64,000 nucleotides of DNA from Rhodoplanes serenus (GTDB taxonomy: Bacteria > Pseudomonadota > Alphaproteobacteria > Rhizobiales > Xanthobacteraceae), in contig WNKV01000001.1 in the NCBI GenBank assembly GCA_009720755.1, positions 62,001 to 126,000 of the forward strand, read 5' to 3'. A program made the translations under genes and the position numbers. How positions within the stretch are numbered: the stretch's first letter is position 1; every line of letters starts with the position of its first letter. Shown here in pieces: positions 21,618 to 36,829 of the stretch. The notes beneath the pieces are model-generated. The model saw only the letters and a list, made by a program, of their open reading frames with translations. It made no database searches and had not been told where the DNA came from.

Positions 21618-23072
21618 CTAGCCGGGAAATTCGGCCAGTCCGAACTTCAGGGACGACTGCTCCTTCTCGCCTTTCTCGCCCTTAGGACGGACGAGCGGTC
21701 CGATAGCAGCCAGGGTGATGAACAGCAGTCCGATTTCGAGGTGGTAGACGAAGCCGTAGCCGGCCGAGACATCGGTCAGCGCCGGTCCGAAGGTGCCCTG
21801 CATCGCGAGACCGCCGACGAAGTCCCGGATCGCGCCGCCGAGCGCGATGGCGACGCCGGACGACGTCGCCTGCACGGCGCCCCAGGCGCCCAGCGCCAGG
21901 CCGCTCTCGCCCTCGCGGCCGAGCGACATCGCCGCCGTGAGGGTGCCGACCGAGAACAGGCCGCCGCCGAAGCCGATCAGAACCGTGCCGACCCGGAACA
22001 GGAACGGCGACTCGGTGGGCGCCGCGAACACGACCGCCGAGAACGCCACGATGCCGGCCACGGCACCCCAGCCGGCGAGCCGGTAGGGATCGACGCCGCG
22101 CCCGAGCAGGCGAGCAGCCAGCATGAAGCCGACCAGGCTCCCGGCCGCCAGCAGGGCGGTGAGCACCGTGGTGGCGCCCACCGACAGGTGCAGGACCTCG
22201 CCGCCATACGGCTCGAGCAGGATGTCCTGCATGCTGAAACCCGCGGTGCCGCAGCCGACGGCGATCAGCACCCGGGTCGACCGTCCGCCCCGACAGAACG
22301 CCCGCCAGGACTCGCGGAACGACGGTTTCGGCCCCTCGTCCTTGGTGCGCGAGGGGTCGCGCGGCTCCTGCTTCCACAGCGCCACGCTGTTGAGGATCAT
22401 GGTGACCAGCGCCGCCCCCTGGATCATCTGGATCAGGCGGAACGGGCTGAAATCGGTGAGCCACTCGCCATAGATCAGCGAGCTGCCGACCATGCCGACC
22501 AGGAGCATCACGTACAGGAAGGCGACGACGCGCGGCCGCTTGTCCTCGGGGGCGAGATCGGTGGCGAGCGCCAGGCCCGCCGTCTGGGTGGTGTGCAGGC
22601 CGGCGCCGACCAGAAGGAAGGCGAGCCCGGCGCCGAGATGGCCGATCCACACCGGCCCGTGCGCCTCGCCCGACAGGATCAGCAGCGCGAACGGCATGAT
22701 GGCGAAGCCGCCGAACTGCAACATGGTGCCGCCCCAGATATAGGGGACGCGACGCCAGCCGAGCGCCGAGCGGCGATTGTCGGACTTGAAGCCGATCAGC
22801 GCGCGGAAGGGCGCGAACAAGAGCGGCAGCGACACCATGAGGGCGACCAGCCAGCTCGGCACCCCCATCTCGACGATCATCACCCGGTTCAGCGTGCCGT
22901 TGAGCAGCACCATCGCCATGCCGACCGATACCTGGAACAGCGACAGCCGGATCAGCCGCCCGAGCGGCAGCTCCTTGGTGGCGACATCGGCGAACGGCAA
23001 GAAACGCGGCCCCAGGGTCGCCAGGATGCCGAGGAAGGCGGACGGCTTCCGCTTGGTGCTGGGACGGGTCAT
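21618..23072 (-). CDS. lhaA: Light-harvesting 1 assembly protein LhaA (PucC family)
   Basis: Major-facilitator-like membrane protein (484 residues, about 12 helices) of the BCH/PucC family, needed for LH1 assembly. Family hallmarks are LNRVMIVEMGVPSWLVALMV near residue 60, a helix pair around PYIWGGTMLQFGGFAIMPFA, and GFSMQDILLEPYGGEVL. The start at MTRPSTKRK overlaps the bchM stop by 4 bases. The position bchM-lhaA-puhA is standard, whereas the pucC-like gene at 35.4 kb is the second family member in the window. Confidence 0.95.
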   Translation of the reverse strand: MTRPSTKRKPSAFLGILATLGPRFLPFADVATKELPLGRLIRLSLFQVSVGMAMVLLNGTLNRVMIVEMGVPSWLVALMVSLPLLFAPFRALIGFKSDNRRSALGWRRVPYIWGGTMLQFGGFAIMPFALLILSGEAHGPVWIGHLGAGLAFLLVGAGLHTTQTAGLALATDLAPEDKRPRVVAFLYVMLLVGMVGSSLIYGEWLTDFSPFRLIQMIQGAALVTMILNSVALWKQEPRDPSRTKDEGPKPSFRESWRAFCRGGRSTRVLIAVGCGTAGFSMQDILLEPYGGEVLHLSVGATTVLTALLAAGSLVGFMLAARLLGRGVDPYRLAGWGAVAGIVAFSAVVFAAPTESPFLFRVGTVLIGFGGGLFSVGTLTAAMSLGREGESGLALGAWGAVQATSSGVAIALGGAIRDFVGGLAMQGTFGPALTDVSAGYGFVYHLEIGLLFITLAAIGPLVRPKGEKGEKEQSSLKFGLAEFPG

Positions 23073-23776
23073 GCCGGCACGAGCTCCAGGGCTTGCGACG
23101 TGTAGAAGCCGACCGCGATGCGGCGGGTGCGGCCGGTCCGCCAGCCGGCGAACGCCGGCTCGGCGGCGATCAGGCCGCGCAGGGTCTCCTCGCGAACCGG
23201 CTCGATCGACGGGGCGCGGTCGCTGCGCGGGAAGAAGCCGCCGACGAAATGCATGAGGGCGAGCGCCGGCGTGCGCGGCGCGAAGGTGAACACCACCGAC
23301 TGGCTGGTGCGGGCGACCAGGCCGGCGACCGCGCGGGCGGCGTCCTCGGCCCGGTAGTGGATCAGCGAGTCCATCGCCACCACATGGTCGAACCGGCCGA
23401 ACTCCGGCGAGAGCATGTCGCCGGCCACGAAGGTGACCTTGCCGGCGAGATCGGCCGGGATGCGCGCGCGGGCGAGATCGAGCAGGGTCGGCGACAGGTC
23501 GACCGCCACCACCTCGGCGCCGCGCCGCGCCGCCTCGATGGACAGCATGCCGGGACCACAGCCGGCGTCGAGCAGACGCCGGCCGGTGAGATCGGCGGGC
23601 AGCCAGTCGAGCAGCGTGTTGCGCATGTCGTCGCGGCCCTTGCGCACCGTCGCCCGGATGCCGGACACCGGCGCGTCCGAGGTCAGCCGCGCCCAGGCGT
23701 CCGCCGCCGTGCGATCGAAATAGGCCTCGATCTCGCCACGCCGTTCCTGGTAGGTGCCGCTCTGCATCCGTCCCAT
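23069..23776 (-). CDS. bchM: Mg-protoporphyrin IX O-methyltransferase
   Basis: SAM-dependent methyltransferase making Mg-protoporphyrin IX monomethyl ester, the substrate of AcsF and BchE. It has about 235 residues. The SAM-binding motif is LLDAGCGPGMLSIEAARRG and motif II is VVAMDSLIHY. The N terminus ERRGEIEAYFDRTAADAW is typical. Three possible starts lie close together (TTG 23785, ATG 23776, ATG 23767). I give the middle one, and the last would yield the usual MQ...YQERRGE start. Confidence 0.95.
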   Translation of the reverse strand: MGRMQSGTYQERRGEIEAYFDRTAADAWARLTSDAPVSGIRATVRKGRDDMRNTLLDWLPADLTGRRLLDAGCGPGMLSIEAARRGAEVVAVDLSPTLLDLARARIPADLAGKVTFVAGDMLSPEFGRFDHVVAMDSLIHYRAEDAARAVAGLVARTSQSVVFTFAPRTPALALMHFVGGFFPRSDRAPSIEPVREETLRGLIAAEPAFAGWRTGRTRRIAVGFYTSQALELVPA

Positions 23777-23781
23777 CCCGA

Positions 23782-28293
<4,512 letters not shown>

Positions 28294-28322
<29 letters not shown>

Positions 28323-29976
28323 ACAACGTCTCGATCGTGATCAGGGACAGGCCGCGGTCCTGCGCGAAGCGCTCGGTGTTGCGGCGGGCCTTGCCGCGCA
28401 CGAAGAAGGGGATCTTGTGCAGCTCCTTCTCGGCATCGGCGGCCCAGCGGAGTGGCACCGGCGACGCCGCGGCGGCGGCGGATGGGATCGGAGCGGCATC
28501 CGTGGCAACCGCGGCTTCGGCGGAAGCGGCGGCGGCCATCGACGGGACCGAACCGGGCACGGGGGTCGGAGACACGGCGGGCACCGGCGCGGGATCGGCC
28601 GCGACGGAGGGCGCCTCGCCGCGGGACGCGGCAACGCCGAGATGCGACGGTGCCGCATCGGCGTGAAACTCGAAGTCCTCGCGGAACATCGTGAGGAGAT
28701 GCTCCTCGAGCCCCATCATCAGGGGATGCACGAAGGTGTCGAACAGCACGTTCGCACCCTCGTGGCCCATCTGGGGCGCGTAGCGGGCCGGGAAGTCCTG
28801 GACATGCACGGGGGCCGAGATGACGGCGCACGGCACGCCCAGCCGCTTGGCGGTGTGGCGCTCCATCTGGGTGCCGAGCACCAGCTCCGGATGCGCCGCC
28901 GCGATCGCCGCCTCGACGTCGAGATAGTCGTCGGTGATCAGCGGCTCGACGCCGTACTTGGCGGCAGCGGCCCGCACATCGCGGGCGAACTCGCGGCTGT
29001 AGGTGCCGAGCCCGACCACCTCGAAGCCGAGCTCGTCGGCCGCGATGCGGGCGCCGGCGATCGCGTGGGTGGCGTCGCCGAACACGAAGACGCGCTTGCC
29101 GGTCAGGTAGGTCGAGTCGACCGAGCGGGCGTACCACGGCGCCCGGCTCGGCGCGCCCGCCAGCACCGGCGCCGGATCGATTCCGGCCAGCGCCGCCACC
29201 TCGGCGATGAAGTCGCGGGTGGCGCCGACGCCGATCGGCACCACCTTGGTGGATTTCTGACCGAAGGTGCGGTCGAGCCACTGGGCCGCCTGGTAGGCGA
29301 TCTCGGGATAGAGCACGACGTTGAAGTCGGCCTCGCCGAGCCGCGCGATGTCGGCCGGCGTCGCCCCGAGGGGCGCGACGACGTTCACGGTGACGCCAAG
29401 CCGGTGGAGCAGGCCGGTGACTTCGTGAACGTCGTCGCGATGCCGGAAGCCGAGCGCGGTCGGCCCGAGAATGTTGCAGCGCGGAGCGTCGTCGGGACCA
29501 CGCGCCGGCCGCTTGGAGCCGGGCGGTGGCGCGTGGGGTCCGGCGAGGGTGCGGACCAGCCGATAGAAGGTCTCGGCCGCGCCCCAGTTCTCCTTGCGCT
29601 GATACGCAGGCAGCTCGAGCGGCACCACCGGGATCGGCAGATCGAGGGCGCGGGCGAGGCCGCCCGGGTCGTCCTGGATCAGCTCGGCCGTGCAGGACGC
29701 ACCGACCAGCAGGGCCTGCGGACGGAACCGCTCATACGCCTCCTTGACGGAGGTCTTGAACAGCTCGGCGGTGTCGCTGCCGAGATCACGCGCCTGGAAC
29801 GTCGTGTAGGTGACCGGCGGGCGCTTGGTGGCGCGCTCGATCATGGTGAACAGCAGGTCCGCGTAGGTGTCGCCCTGCGGTGCGTGCAGCACGTAGTGGA
29901 CGCCCTCCATGGCGGTCGCGATGCGCATCGCGCCGACATGGGGAGGTGCCTCGTAGGTCCACACCGTCAGCTGCAT
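28294..29976 (-). CDS. bchB: Light-independent protochlorophyllide reductase subunit B
   Basis: Beta subunit of the dark-operative reductase (560 residues). Asp36 in [13 protein letters not shown] is the unusual aspartate ligand of the NB cluster, and [11 protein letters not shown] carries a cysteine ligand. The C-terminal PCP-reductase domain ([20 protein letters not shown]) is present. Between the core and this domain, at about residues 435-515, lies an unusually long A/P/S/V-rich linker (for example [20 protein letters not shown]). This makes the protein longer than most BchB. It starts 3 bases from bchN. Confidence 0.97.
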
Positions 29977-29979
29977 GTC

Positions 29980-31808
<1,829 letters not shown>

Positions 31809-31829
31809 CACACCAGATTCCAAAACCCC

Positions 31830-32054
31830 TGACAATCGGTAATGACACGGACTGTCAACCGCACTTGACGGGCGGGACGTCGGGTGATGCGATAAATCCT
31901 CAGCCACGCGGTGGCCCGCCGCATTTTGCGTTGCGCGCAATGCAGCCGAGACCGACCCCTCGGTGTCACTTTCTTGCATCGCGCCGCTCCTTGCGCGTGC
32001 CACTGTGGAGAGGAGCCTAGGATGCTTCCTCGTCAGTGTCAACAATTCTGTACG
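31830..32054. promoter_or_regulatory. PpsR/CrtJ-like sites between bchF and aerR
   Basis: Three near-matches to TGT-N12-ACA: 31830-31847 (TGA-N12-ACA), 31853-31870 (TGT-N12-ACG; TGTC..GACG) and 32037-32054 (TGT-N12-ACG). They occupy the 303-base divergent region of bchF and aerR, which otherwise contains no gene. Regulation of bchF by PpsR is known in Rhodobacter. Here it is inferred from the motifs. Confidence 0.6.
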
Positions 32055-32064
32055 TAAACTAAAC

Positions 32065-32094
32065 TTGACTGTTCGACCGCGCGGGCTTTAACTT
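32065..32094 (+). promoter_or_regulatory. Candidate aerR promoter
   Basis: TTGACT (32065-32070) and TAACTT (32089-32094), 18 bp apart, 18 bases before the aerR ATG. It lies just right of the PpsR-like site at 32037-32054, so that protein could block it. Confidence 0.45.
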
Positions 32095-32111
32095 GTTGAG
32101 AGGGCGTAGCC

Positions 32112-33029
32112 ATGGCCGAAGCGAGACCCCAGGTAGCGGCGAGGGATTGGTGGGCCGGTTCGGCAGGCTATATGCCGGCCGACGGCTCGGCCGACTCGTG
32201 CCGCTCGGGCGAGACGCGCCACCCCTCCGGGCCGCACGGCGGCGCACCGGCGGCGACCTCGACGGCGACCCCGGTGAACCGGGCCATCGAGTTTCACGTC
32301 GTCCCCAAGCTCGTGCTCGCGCACACCTGCACCTGTGAGGCGGCGGTGACCCCGGGCACGGCCCTGCGGGCCGACGAGATCGCCGAGCTGACCCACCGGG
32401 TGCTGTCCGGCGACGACGCCGGCGCGCTCGCCTTCGTCGAGGCGGTGCTGGCGCGCGGCCTGCCGGTCGAGCGCATCTATCTCGATGTCCTCGCCCCCAC
32501 GGCCCGCCGCCTGGGCGACCTGTGGACCGACGACGTCTGCGACTTCACCCAGGTCACGCTCGGCCTGTGGCGCCTGCACCGGGTGCTGCGCGAGTTCAGC
32601 GCCGCCTTCGGCAGCGAGGTCGAGCACGCGCAGGAGGGCCTGCCGGTGCTGCTGGTGCCGGTTCCCGGCGAGCAGCACACCTTCGGGCTCGCCATGGTGG
32701 CCGAGTTCTTCCGCCGTGCCGGCTGGCTGGTGTGGGACGCGCCGATGACGGGACGGCACGACCTCGCCACCATGGTGCGGTCCGAATGGTTCGCCGTGGT
32801 CGGTCTCTCGCTGAGCTGTGAAAGCCGGCTGGAGACGCTCGCGTCCTGCATCCAGACCATTCGCCGGGAATCTTGCAACCGATCGATCGGCGTGCTGGTC
32901 GGCGGGCGCGTGTTCGTCGAGCATCCGGACTATGTGGCCCGGGTCGGTGCCGACGCCGCCGCCGTCGATGCCCGCCAGGCGCCGATCCAGGCACAAAACC
33001 TCGTCGCCGCGCTGGCCCATCGTCCCTGA
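32112..33029 (+). CDS. aerR: Cobalamin-binding regulator AerR/PpaA
   Basis: Antirepressor of the PpsR/CrtJ system (305 residues). Members carry a B12-binding (SCHIC-type) domain and modulate PpsR in response to light or oxygen through cobalamin. Family features seen here are LGDLWTDDVCDFTQVTLGLW, then VLLVPVPGEQHTFGLAMVAE with the His near residue 195 that aligns with the cobalamin-ligand region, and GVLVGGRVFVEHP. The first ~70 residues are variable. It precedes ppsR1 by 71 bases, the typical aerR/ppaA-ppsR order. Written ppaA in some species. Confidence 0.92.
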   Translation: MAEARPQVAARDWWAGSAGYMPADGSADSCRSGETRHPSGPHGGAPAATSTATPVNRAIEFHVVPKLVLAHTCTCEAAVTPGTALRADEIAELTHRVLSGDDAGALAFVEAVLARGLPVERIYLDVLAPTARRLGDLWTDDVCDFTQVTLGLWRLHRVLREFSAAFGSEVEHAQEGLPVLLVPVPGEQHTFGLAMVAEFFRRAGWLVWDAPMTGRHDLATMVRSEWFAVVGLSLSCESRLETLASCIQTIRRESCNRSIGVLVGGRVFVEHPDYVARVGADAAAVDARQAPIQAQNLVAALAHRP

Positions 33030-33100
33030 TCGTCGCGACCCGCGGCGACCAGGATCTCGTCGGGCGGCCGGAAACGGACCGAACAGGGAACTGGTCGCAC

Positions 33101-34531
33101 GTGAACGAGTTCAGAGCGCCGATAGACTCGTTGGGCGATCTCGACGTGGAGGCGACGGCGACGCTCATCGCGGCGGCCGCCGACGTCGCGTTGATCGTCA
33201 ACGACAACGGCGTCATTCGCGACATGGCCTGCCAGAGCGAGGAGCTGCTCGCCCTGCTCGAAGGGCAGCGGCCCTGGCTCGGCGTGCCGTTCGCCGATAC
33301 CGTCACGGTCGAGAGCCGGCCCAAGATCGAGGCGCTGCTGCGCGAGGCCGCCGAGAACCAGGCGTCCCCGCGGCGCCAGGTCAACCATCCGTCACCGCGC
33401 GGCACCGACGTGCCCATCCTCTATTCGGCCGTGCGCTTCGGCACGCTCGGCCGCATGGTCGCGGTCGGCCGCGACCTGCGGCCGGTCGCCGAGCTGCAAC
33501 AGCGCCTGGTCGAGGCGCAGCAGTCGATGGAGCGCGACTACACCCGGCTGCGCCACGCCGAGACGCGCTATCGCCTGCTCTTCCAGATGTCGCCGGAGCC
33601 GGTGCTGATCGTCGACGCCTCGACCCAGCGGGTGGTCGAGGCCAACCCGGCCGCCACCCAGATGTTCGGTGACGTCGGCCGCCGGGTGGTCGGGCGCCCG
33701 CTCCTGGAGGCGTTCGAGCCCGACACCGTGCCGGCCGTGCAGACCCTGCTGGCCGGCGTGCGCTCGGCCGGCCGCGCCGACACCACCCGGGCCCGCCTGA
33801 TCGACTCCGGCCGCACCGCCTTCGTGTCGGCCTCGCTGTTCCGCCAGGAGAACGCCTCGCTGCTGCTGGTCCGCCTGTCGATGCCGGAGCGCGACGGCGC
33901 CACCCCCTCGGGCTCCGAGAGCCGCGGCAAGCTGCTGCGCTTCTTCGAGCACGCCCCGGACGGCCTGGTGGTGACCGACCGCGAGGGCCGCATCCTGGCC
34001 GCCAACCCGGCCTTCCTGGATCTCGCCCAGCTCGCCAGCGAGGAGCAGGCGCGCGGCGAATCGCTGGAGCGCTGGCTCGGCCGCTCCAGCGTCGACCTCA
34101 ACGTGCTGATCGCCAATCTGCGGCAGATCGGCTCGGTGCGGCTGTTCGCCACCACCCTGCGGGGCGAGCTGGGGGCGCAGGCCGACGTCGAGATCTCCGC
34201 CGCCGCTGTCGCCAACGGCACCGACCCCTTCTACGGCTTCACGGTGCGCAACATCGGCCGCCGACTGCCCGCCGATGCCCGCGCCGGCCGCGAGATGCCG
34301 CGCTCGGTCGACCAGCTCACCGAGCTGGTGGGACGGGTGTCGCTCAAGGAGCTGGTGCGCGAGGCCACCGACGTGGTCGAGCGCCTGTGCATCGAGGCGG
34401 CGCTGGAGCTGACCGGCAACAACCGCGCCTCCGCGGCCGAGATGCTCGGCCTGTCCCGGCAGAGCCTGTACGTGAAGCTCCGCCGCTACGGCCTGGCCGA
34501 CGCGGCGGACCACGGCGACCCCGACGTATGA
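33101..34531 (+). CDS. ppsR1: PpsR/CrtJ-type transcriptional regulator 1
   Basis: Photosynthesis-gene regulator (476 residues) built of an N-terminal PAS domain, a Q-linker (LQQRLVEAQQSMERDYTRLR), two further PAS domains and a C-terminal Fis-type helix-turn-helix (NNRASAAEMLGLSRQSLYVK). There are only two cysteines. One is near residue 44 and the other, about Cys430 in the helix-turn-helix (VVERLCIEAALEL), corresponds to the redox-active cysteine of CrtJ/PpsR. The start is GTG 33101 with no good alternative nearby. The paralogue PpsR2 at 39.4 kb lacks all cysteines. Confidence 0.94.
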   Translation: MNEFRAPIDSLGDLDVEATATLIAAAADVALIVNDNGVIRDMACQSEELLALLEGQRPWLGVPFADTVTVESRPKIEALLREAAENQASPRRQVNHPSPRGTDVPILYSAVRFGTLGRMVAVGRDLRPVAELQQRLVEAQQSMERDYTRLRHAETRYRLLFQMSPEPVLIVDASTQRVVEANPAATQMFGDVGRRVVGRPLLEAFEPDTVPAVQTLLAGVRSAGRADTTRARLIDSGRTAFVSASLFRQENASLLLVRLSMPERDGATPSGSESRGKLLRFFEHAPDGLVVTDREGRILAANPAFLDLAQLASEEQARGESLERWLGRSSVDLNVLIANLRQIGSVRLFATTLRGELGAQADVEISAAAVANGTDPFYGFTVRNIGRRLPADARAGREMPRSVDQLTELVGRVSLKELVREATDVVERLCIEAALELTGNNRASAAEMLGLSRQSLYVKLRRYGLADAADHGDPDV

Positions 34532-34538
34532 GTTCCCC

Positions 34539-35438
34539 ATGAGTGCGACGACCACCCTCCAGGTGCCGGCCCCTTCGGCGGTGCTCGAGCTGCTGAAGCC
34601 GATCACCTGGTTTCCGCCCATGTGGGCGTTCTCGTGCGGCGTGGTGTCGTCGGGCTTGCCGCTCGGGCCGCGCTGGCCCGTGGTCATCGCCGGCATCGTG
34701 CTGTGCGGGCCGCTGCTGGTGGCCACCAGCCAGGTGGTCAACGACTGGTTCGATCGCCATGTCGACGCCATCAACGAGCCGCAGCGGCCGATCCCGTCGG
34801 GCCGCATCCCGGGCCGCTGGGGCCTGTGGCTGGCGATCCTGTGGACGCTGATGTCGCTCGCCCTCGCCAGCCAGCTCGGCGCCTGGGTGTTCGGCGCCGC
34901 CGCCGTCGGCCTGGTGCTCGCCTGGCTGTACAGCGCCCCGCCGGTGCGCCTGAAGCAGAACGGCTGGTGGGGCAACGCCGCCTGCGCCATCACCTACGAG
35001 GGCTTCGCCTGGTTCACCGGCGCCGCCGTGATGATCGGCGACGTGCCGCCGTGGTGGATCGTGGCGCTCGCGTTCCTGTACAGCGCCGGCGCCCACGGCA
35101 TCATGACGCTCAACGACTTCAAGTCGATCGAGGGCGACATTCGCACCGGCGTGCGGTCGCTGCCGGTGCAGCTCGGCGTCGACGCCGCCGCCCGCCTCGC
35201 CTGCATCGTGATGGCGGTGCCGCAGGTGATCGTCGTCGCGCTGCTGCTCGCCTGGGGGCGTCCCGTCCAGGCCGCCATCGTGGCCGCCGTGCTGCTCGCC
35301 CAGGGCGTCCTGGCGGTGCGCTTCCTGCGCGAGCCGATCGCCAAGGCGACCTGGTTCAGCGGCCTCGGCGTCACGCTCTATGTGATCGGCATGATGGCGA
35401 GCGCCGTCGCCGTGTCCTCGTTCGGAGCCCCCGCATGA
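34539..35438 (+). CDS. bchG: Bacteriochlorophyll synthase (geranylgeranyl transferase)
   Basis: UbiA-family membrane prenyltransferase (299 residues) that esterifies bacteriochlorophyllide a with geranylgeranyl diphosphate. The first aspartate motif is NDWFDRHVDAINEPQRPIPS and the second is NDFKSIEGDIRTGVRSLPV. Eight to nine hydrophobic helices are visible. It follows ppsR1 by 7 bases and overlaps the next gene by 4 (ATGA). Confidence 0.97.
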   Translation: MSATTTLQVPAPSAVLELLKPITWFPPMWAFSCGVVSSGLPLGPRWPVVIAGIVLCGPLLVATSQVVNDWFDRHVDAINEPQRPIPSGRIPGRWGLWLAILWTLMSLALASQLGAWVFGAAAVGLVLAWLYSAPPVRLKQNGWWGNAACAITYEGFAWFTGAAVMIGDVPPWWIVALAFLYSAGAHGIMTLNDFKSIEGDIRTGVRSLPVQLGVDAAARLACIVMAVPQVIVVALLLAWGRPVQAAIVAAVLLAQGVLAVRFLREPIAKATWFSGLGVTLYVIGMMASAVAVSSFGAPA

Positions 35439-36829
35439 CCCCCGTCCCGCTCACCCCCAAGCCGCTGGCCCCCAAGCCGCTCGGCTGGCTCGGCATCGTC
35501 CGTCTCGGCCTGGTCCAGACCGCGCTCGGCGCCATCGTGGTGCTGACCACCTCGACCCTGAACCGGGTGATGGTGGTGGAGTTCGCGCTGCCCGCGATGC
35601 TGCCGGGCGCGCTCGTCGCCATCCACTATGCGGTGCAGGTGCTACGCCCGCGCTGGGGCTACGGCTCCGACACCGGCGGCCGGGTGACGCCGTGGATCGT
35701 CGGCGGCATGGCGACGCTGGCGCTGTCGGGCGCCGCCGCGGCCGGCGGCACGGCGCTGCTCGACACCAGCGTGGTGCTCGGCGTCGCCGTCGCCGCCCTC
35801 GCCTTCGTCGGCATCGGCATCGGGGTCGGCGCCGCCGGCACGTCGCTGCTGGTGCTGCTCGCCAAGCGCGTCGATCCGGATCGCCGGGCGGCGGCCGCCA
35901 CCATCGTCTGGGTGATGATGATCCTCGGCTTCATCGTCACGGCGGCGAGCGCCGGCCATCTGCTCGACCCGTTCTCGCCGACCCGCCTGGTCACCGTCGC
36001 CACCAGCGTCTCGGCGATCGCCTTCGTGGTGTCGCTCGTCGCCGTGTGGGGGGTGGAGCGCGGCATTCGGCCGGCCGCCGCGGCGGCCCACGCCCATGGC
36101 GGTGCGGGCGAGCGCAAGGTGCCGTTCCGCGAGGCGCTGGCCCAGGTCTGGGCCGAGCCGGAGGCGCGCCGCTTCGCCGTCTTCGTGCTCATCTCGATGC
36201 TGGCCTACAGCGCCCAGGACCTGATCCTGGAGCCGTTCGCCGGCACCGTGTTCGGCTACACGCCGGGCGAATCCACCAAGCTGTCGAGCGTCCAGCACGC
36301 CGGCGTGCTGATCGGCATGGTGACGGTCGGCATCGCCGGCACGGGCCGCTTCGGCCGGGCGCTCGCCTCGATGCGCGGCTGGTGCATCGGCGGCTGCATC
36401 GCCTCGGCGGTGGCGCTGGCCAGCCTCGCGCTCGGCGCCTTCGTCGGGCCGAGCTGGCCGTTGCGGGCCTGCGTGTTCATGCTCGGCGTCACCAACGGCG
36501 CCTACGCGGTCGCCGCCATCGGCTCGATGATGGGGCTCGCCAGCAACGGCCGCGAGAACCGCGAGGGCGTGCGGATGGGCCTGTGGGGTGCCGCCCAGGC
36601 GATCTCGTTCGGGGTCGGCGGCTTCCTCGGGACGCTGGCGAGCGATGTCGCCCGCGCCGTGCTGGGCACGCCGGTCACCGCCTATGCCACCGTGTTCGCG
36701 CTGGAGGCCAGCCTGTTCCTGGTGTCCGCCGTGCTGGCCGCCCGGGTGCATCCCGGCCGCATCCGCGAGGACACCGTCGAGATCACTCAGGGCGACGACC
36801 TGTACGCGCCCGCCGAGGCAGGGAGATGA
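35435..36829 (+). CDS. PucC-family transporter-like protein between bchG and bchP
   Basis: Twelve-helix membrane protein (464 residues) of the BCH/PucC family, the 'orf428/bch2' type found between bchG and bchP in purple bacteria. Family hallmarks are STLNRVMVVEFALPAMLPGA near the N terminus, SAQDLILEPFAGTVFGYTPG, and GLWGAAQAISFGVGGFLGTL. The role is not firmly established. A part in delivering bacteriochlorophyll to apoproteins is likely by analogy with LhaA and PucC. It overlaps both neighbours by 4 bases. Confidence 0.93.
   Translation: MTPVPLTPKPLAPKPLGWLGIVRLGLVQTALGAIVVLTTSTLNRVMVVEFALPAMLPGALVAIHYAVQVLRPRWGYGSDTGGRVTPWIVGGMATLALSGAAAAGGTALLDTSVVLGVAVAALAFVGIGIGVGAAGTSLLVLLAKRVDPDRRAAAATIVWVMMILGFIVTAASAGHLLDPFSPTRLVTVATSVSAIAFVVSLVAVWGVERGIRPAAAAAHAHGGAGERKVPFREALAQVWAEPEARRFAVFVLISMLAYSAQDLILEPFAGTVFGYTPGESTKLSSVQHAGVLIGMVTVGIAGTGRFGRALASMRGWCIGGCIASAVALASLALGAFVGPSWPLRACVFMLGVTNGAYAVAAIGSMMGLASNGRENREGVRMGLWGAAQAISFGVGGFLGTLASDVARAVLGTPVTAYATVFALEASLFLVSAVLAARVHPGRIREDTVEITQGDDLYAPAEAGR

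Noticed and set aside
31920-31945. TTGCGCGCAA palindrome as an FNR-type site
   Set aside because: The spacing and half-sites do not match TTGAT-N4-ATCAA; it is probably a chance palindrome.
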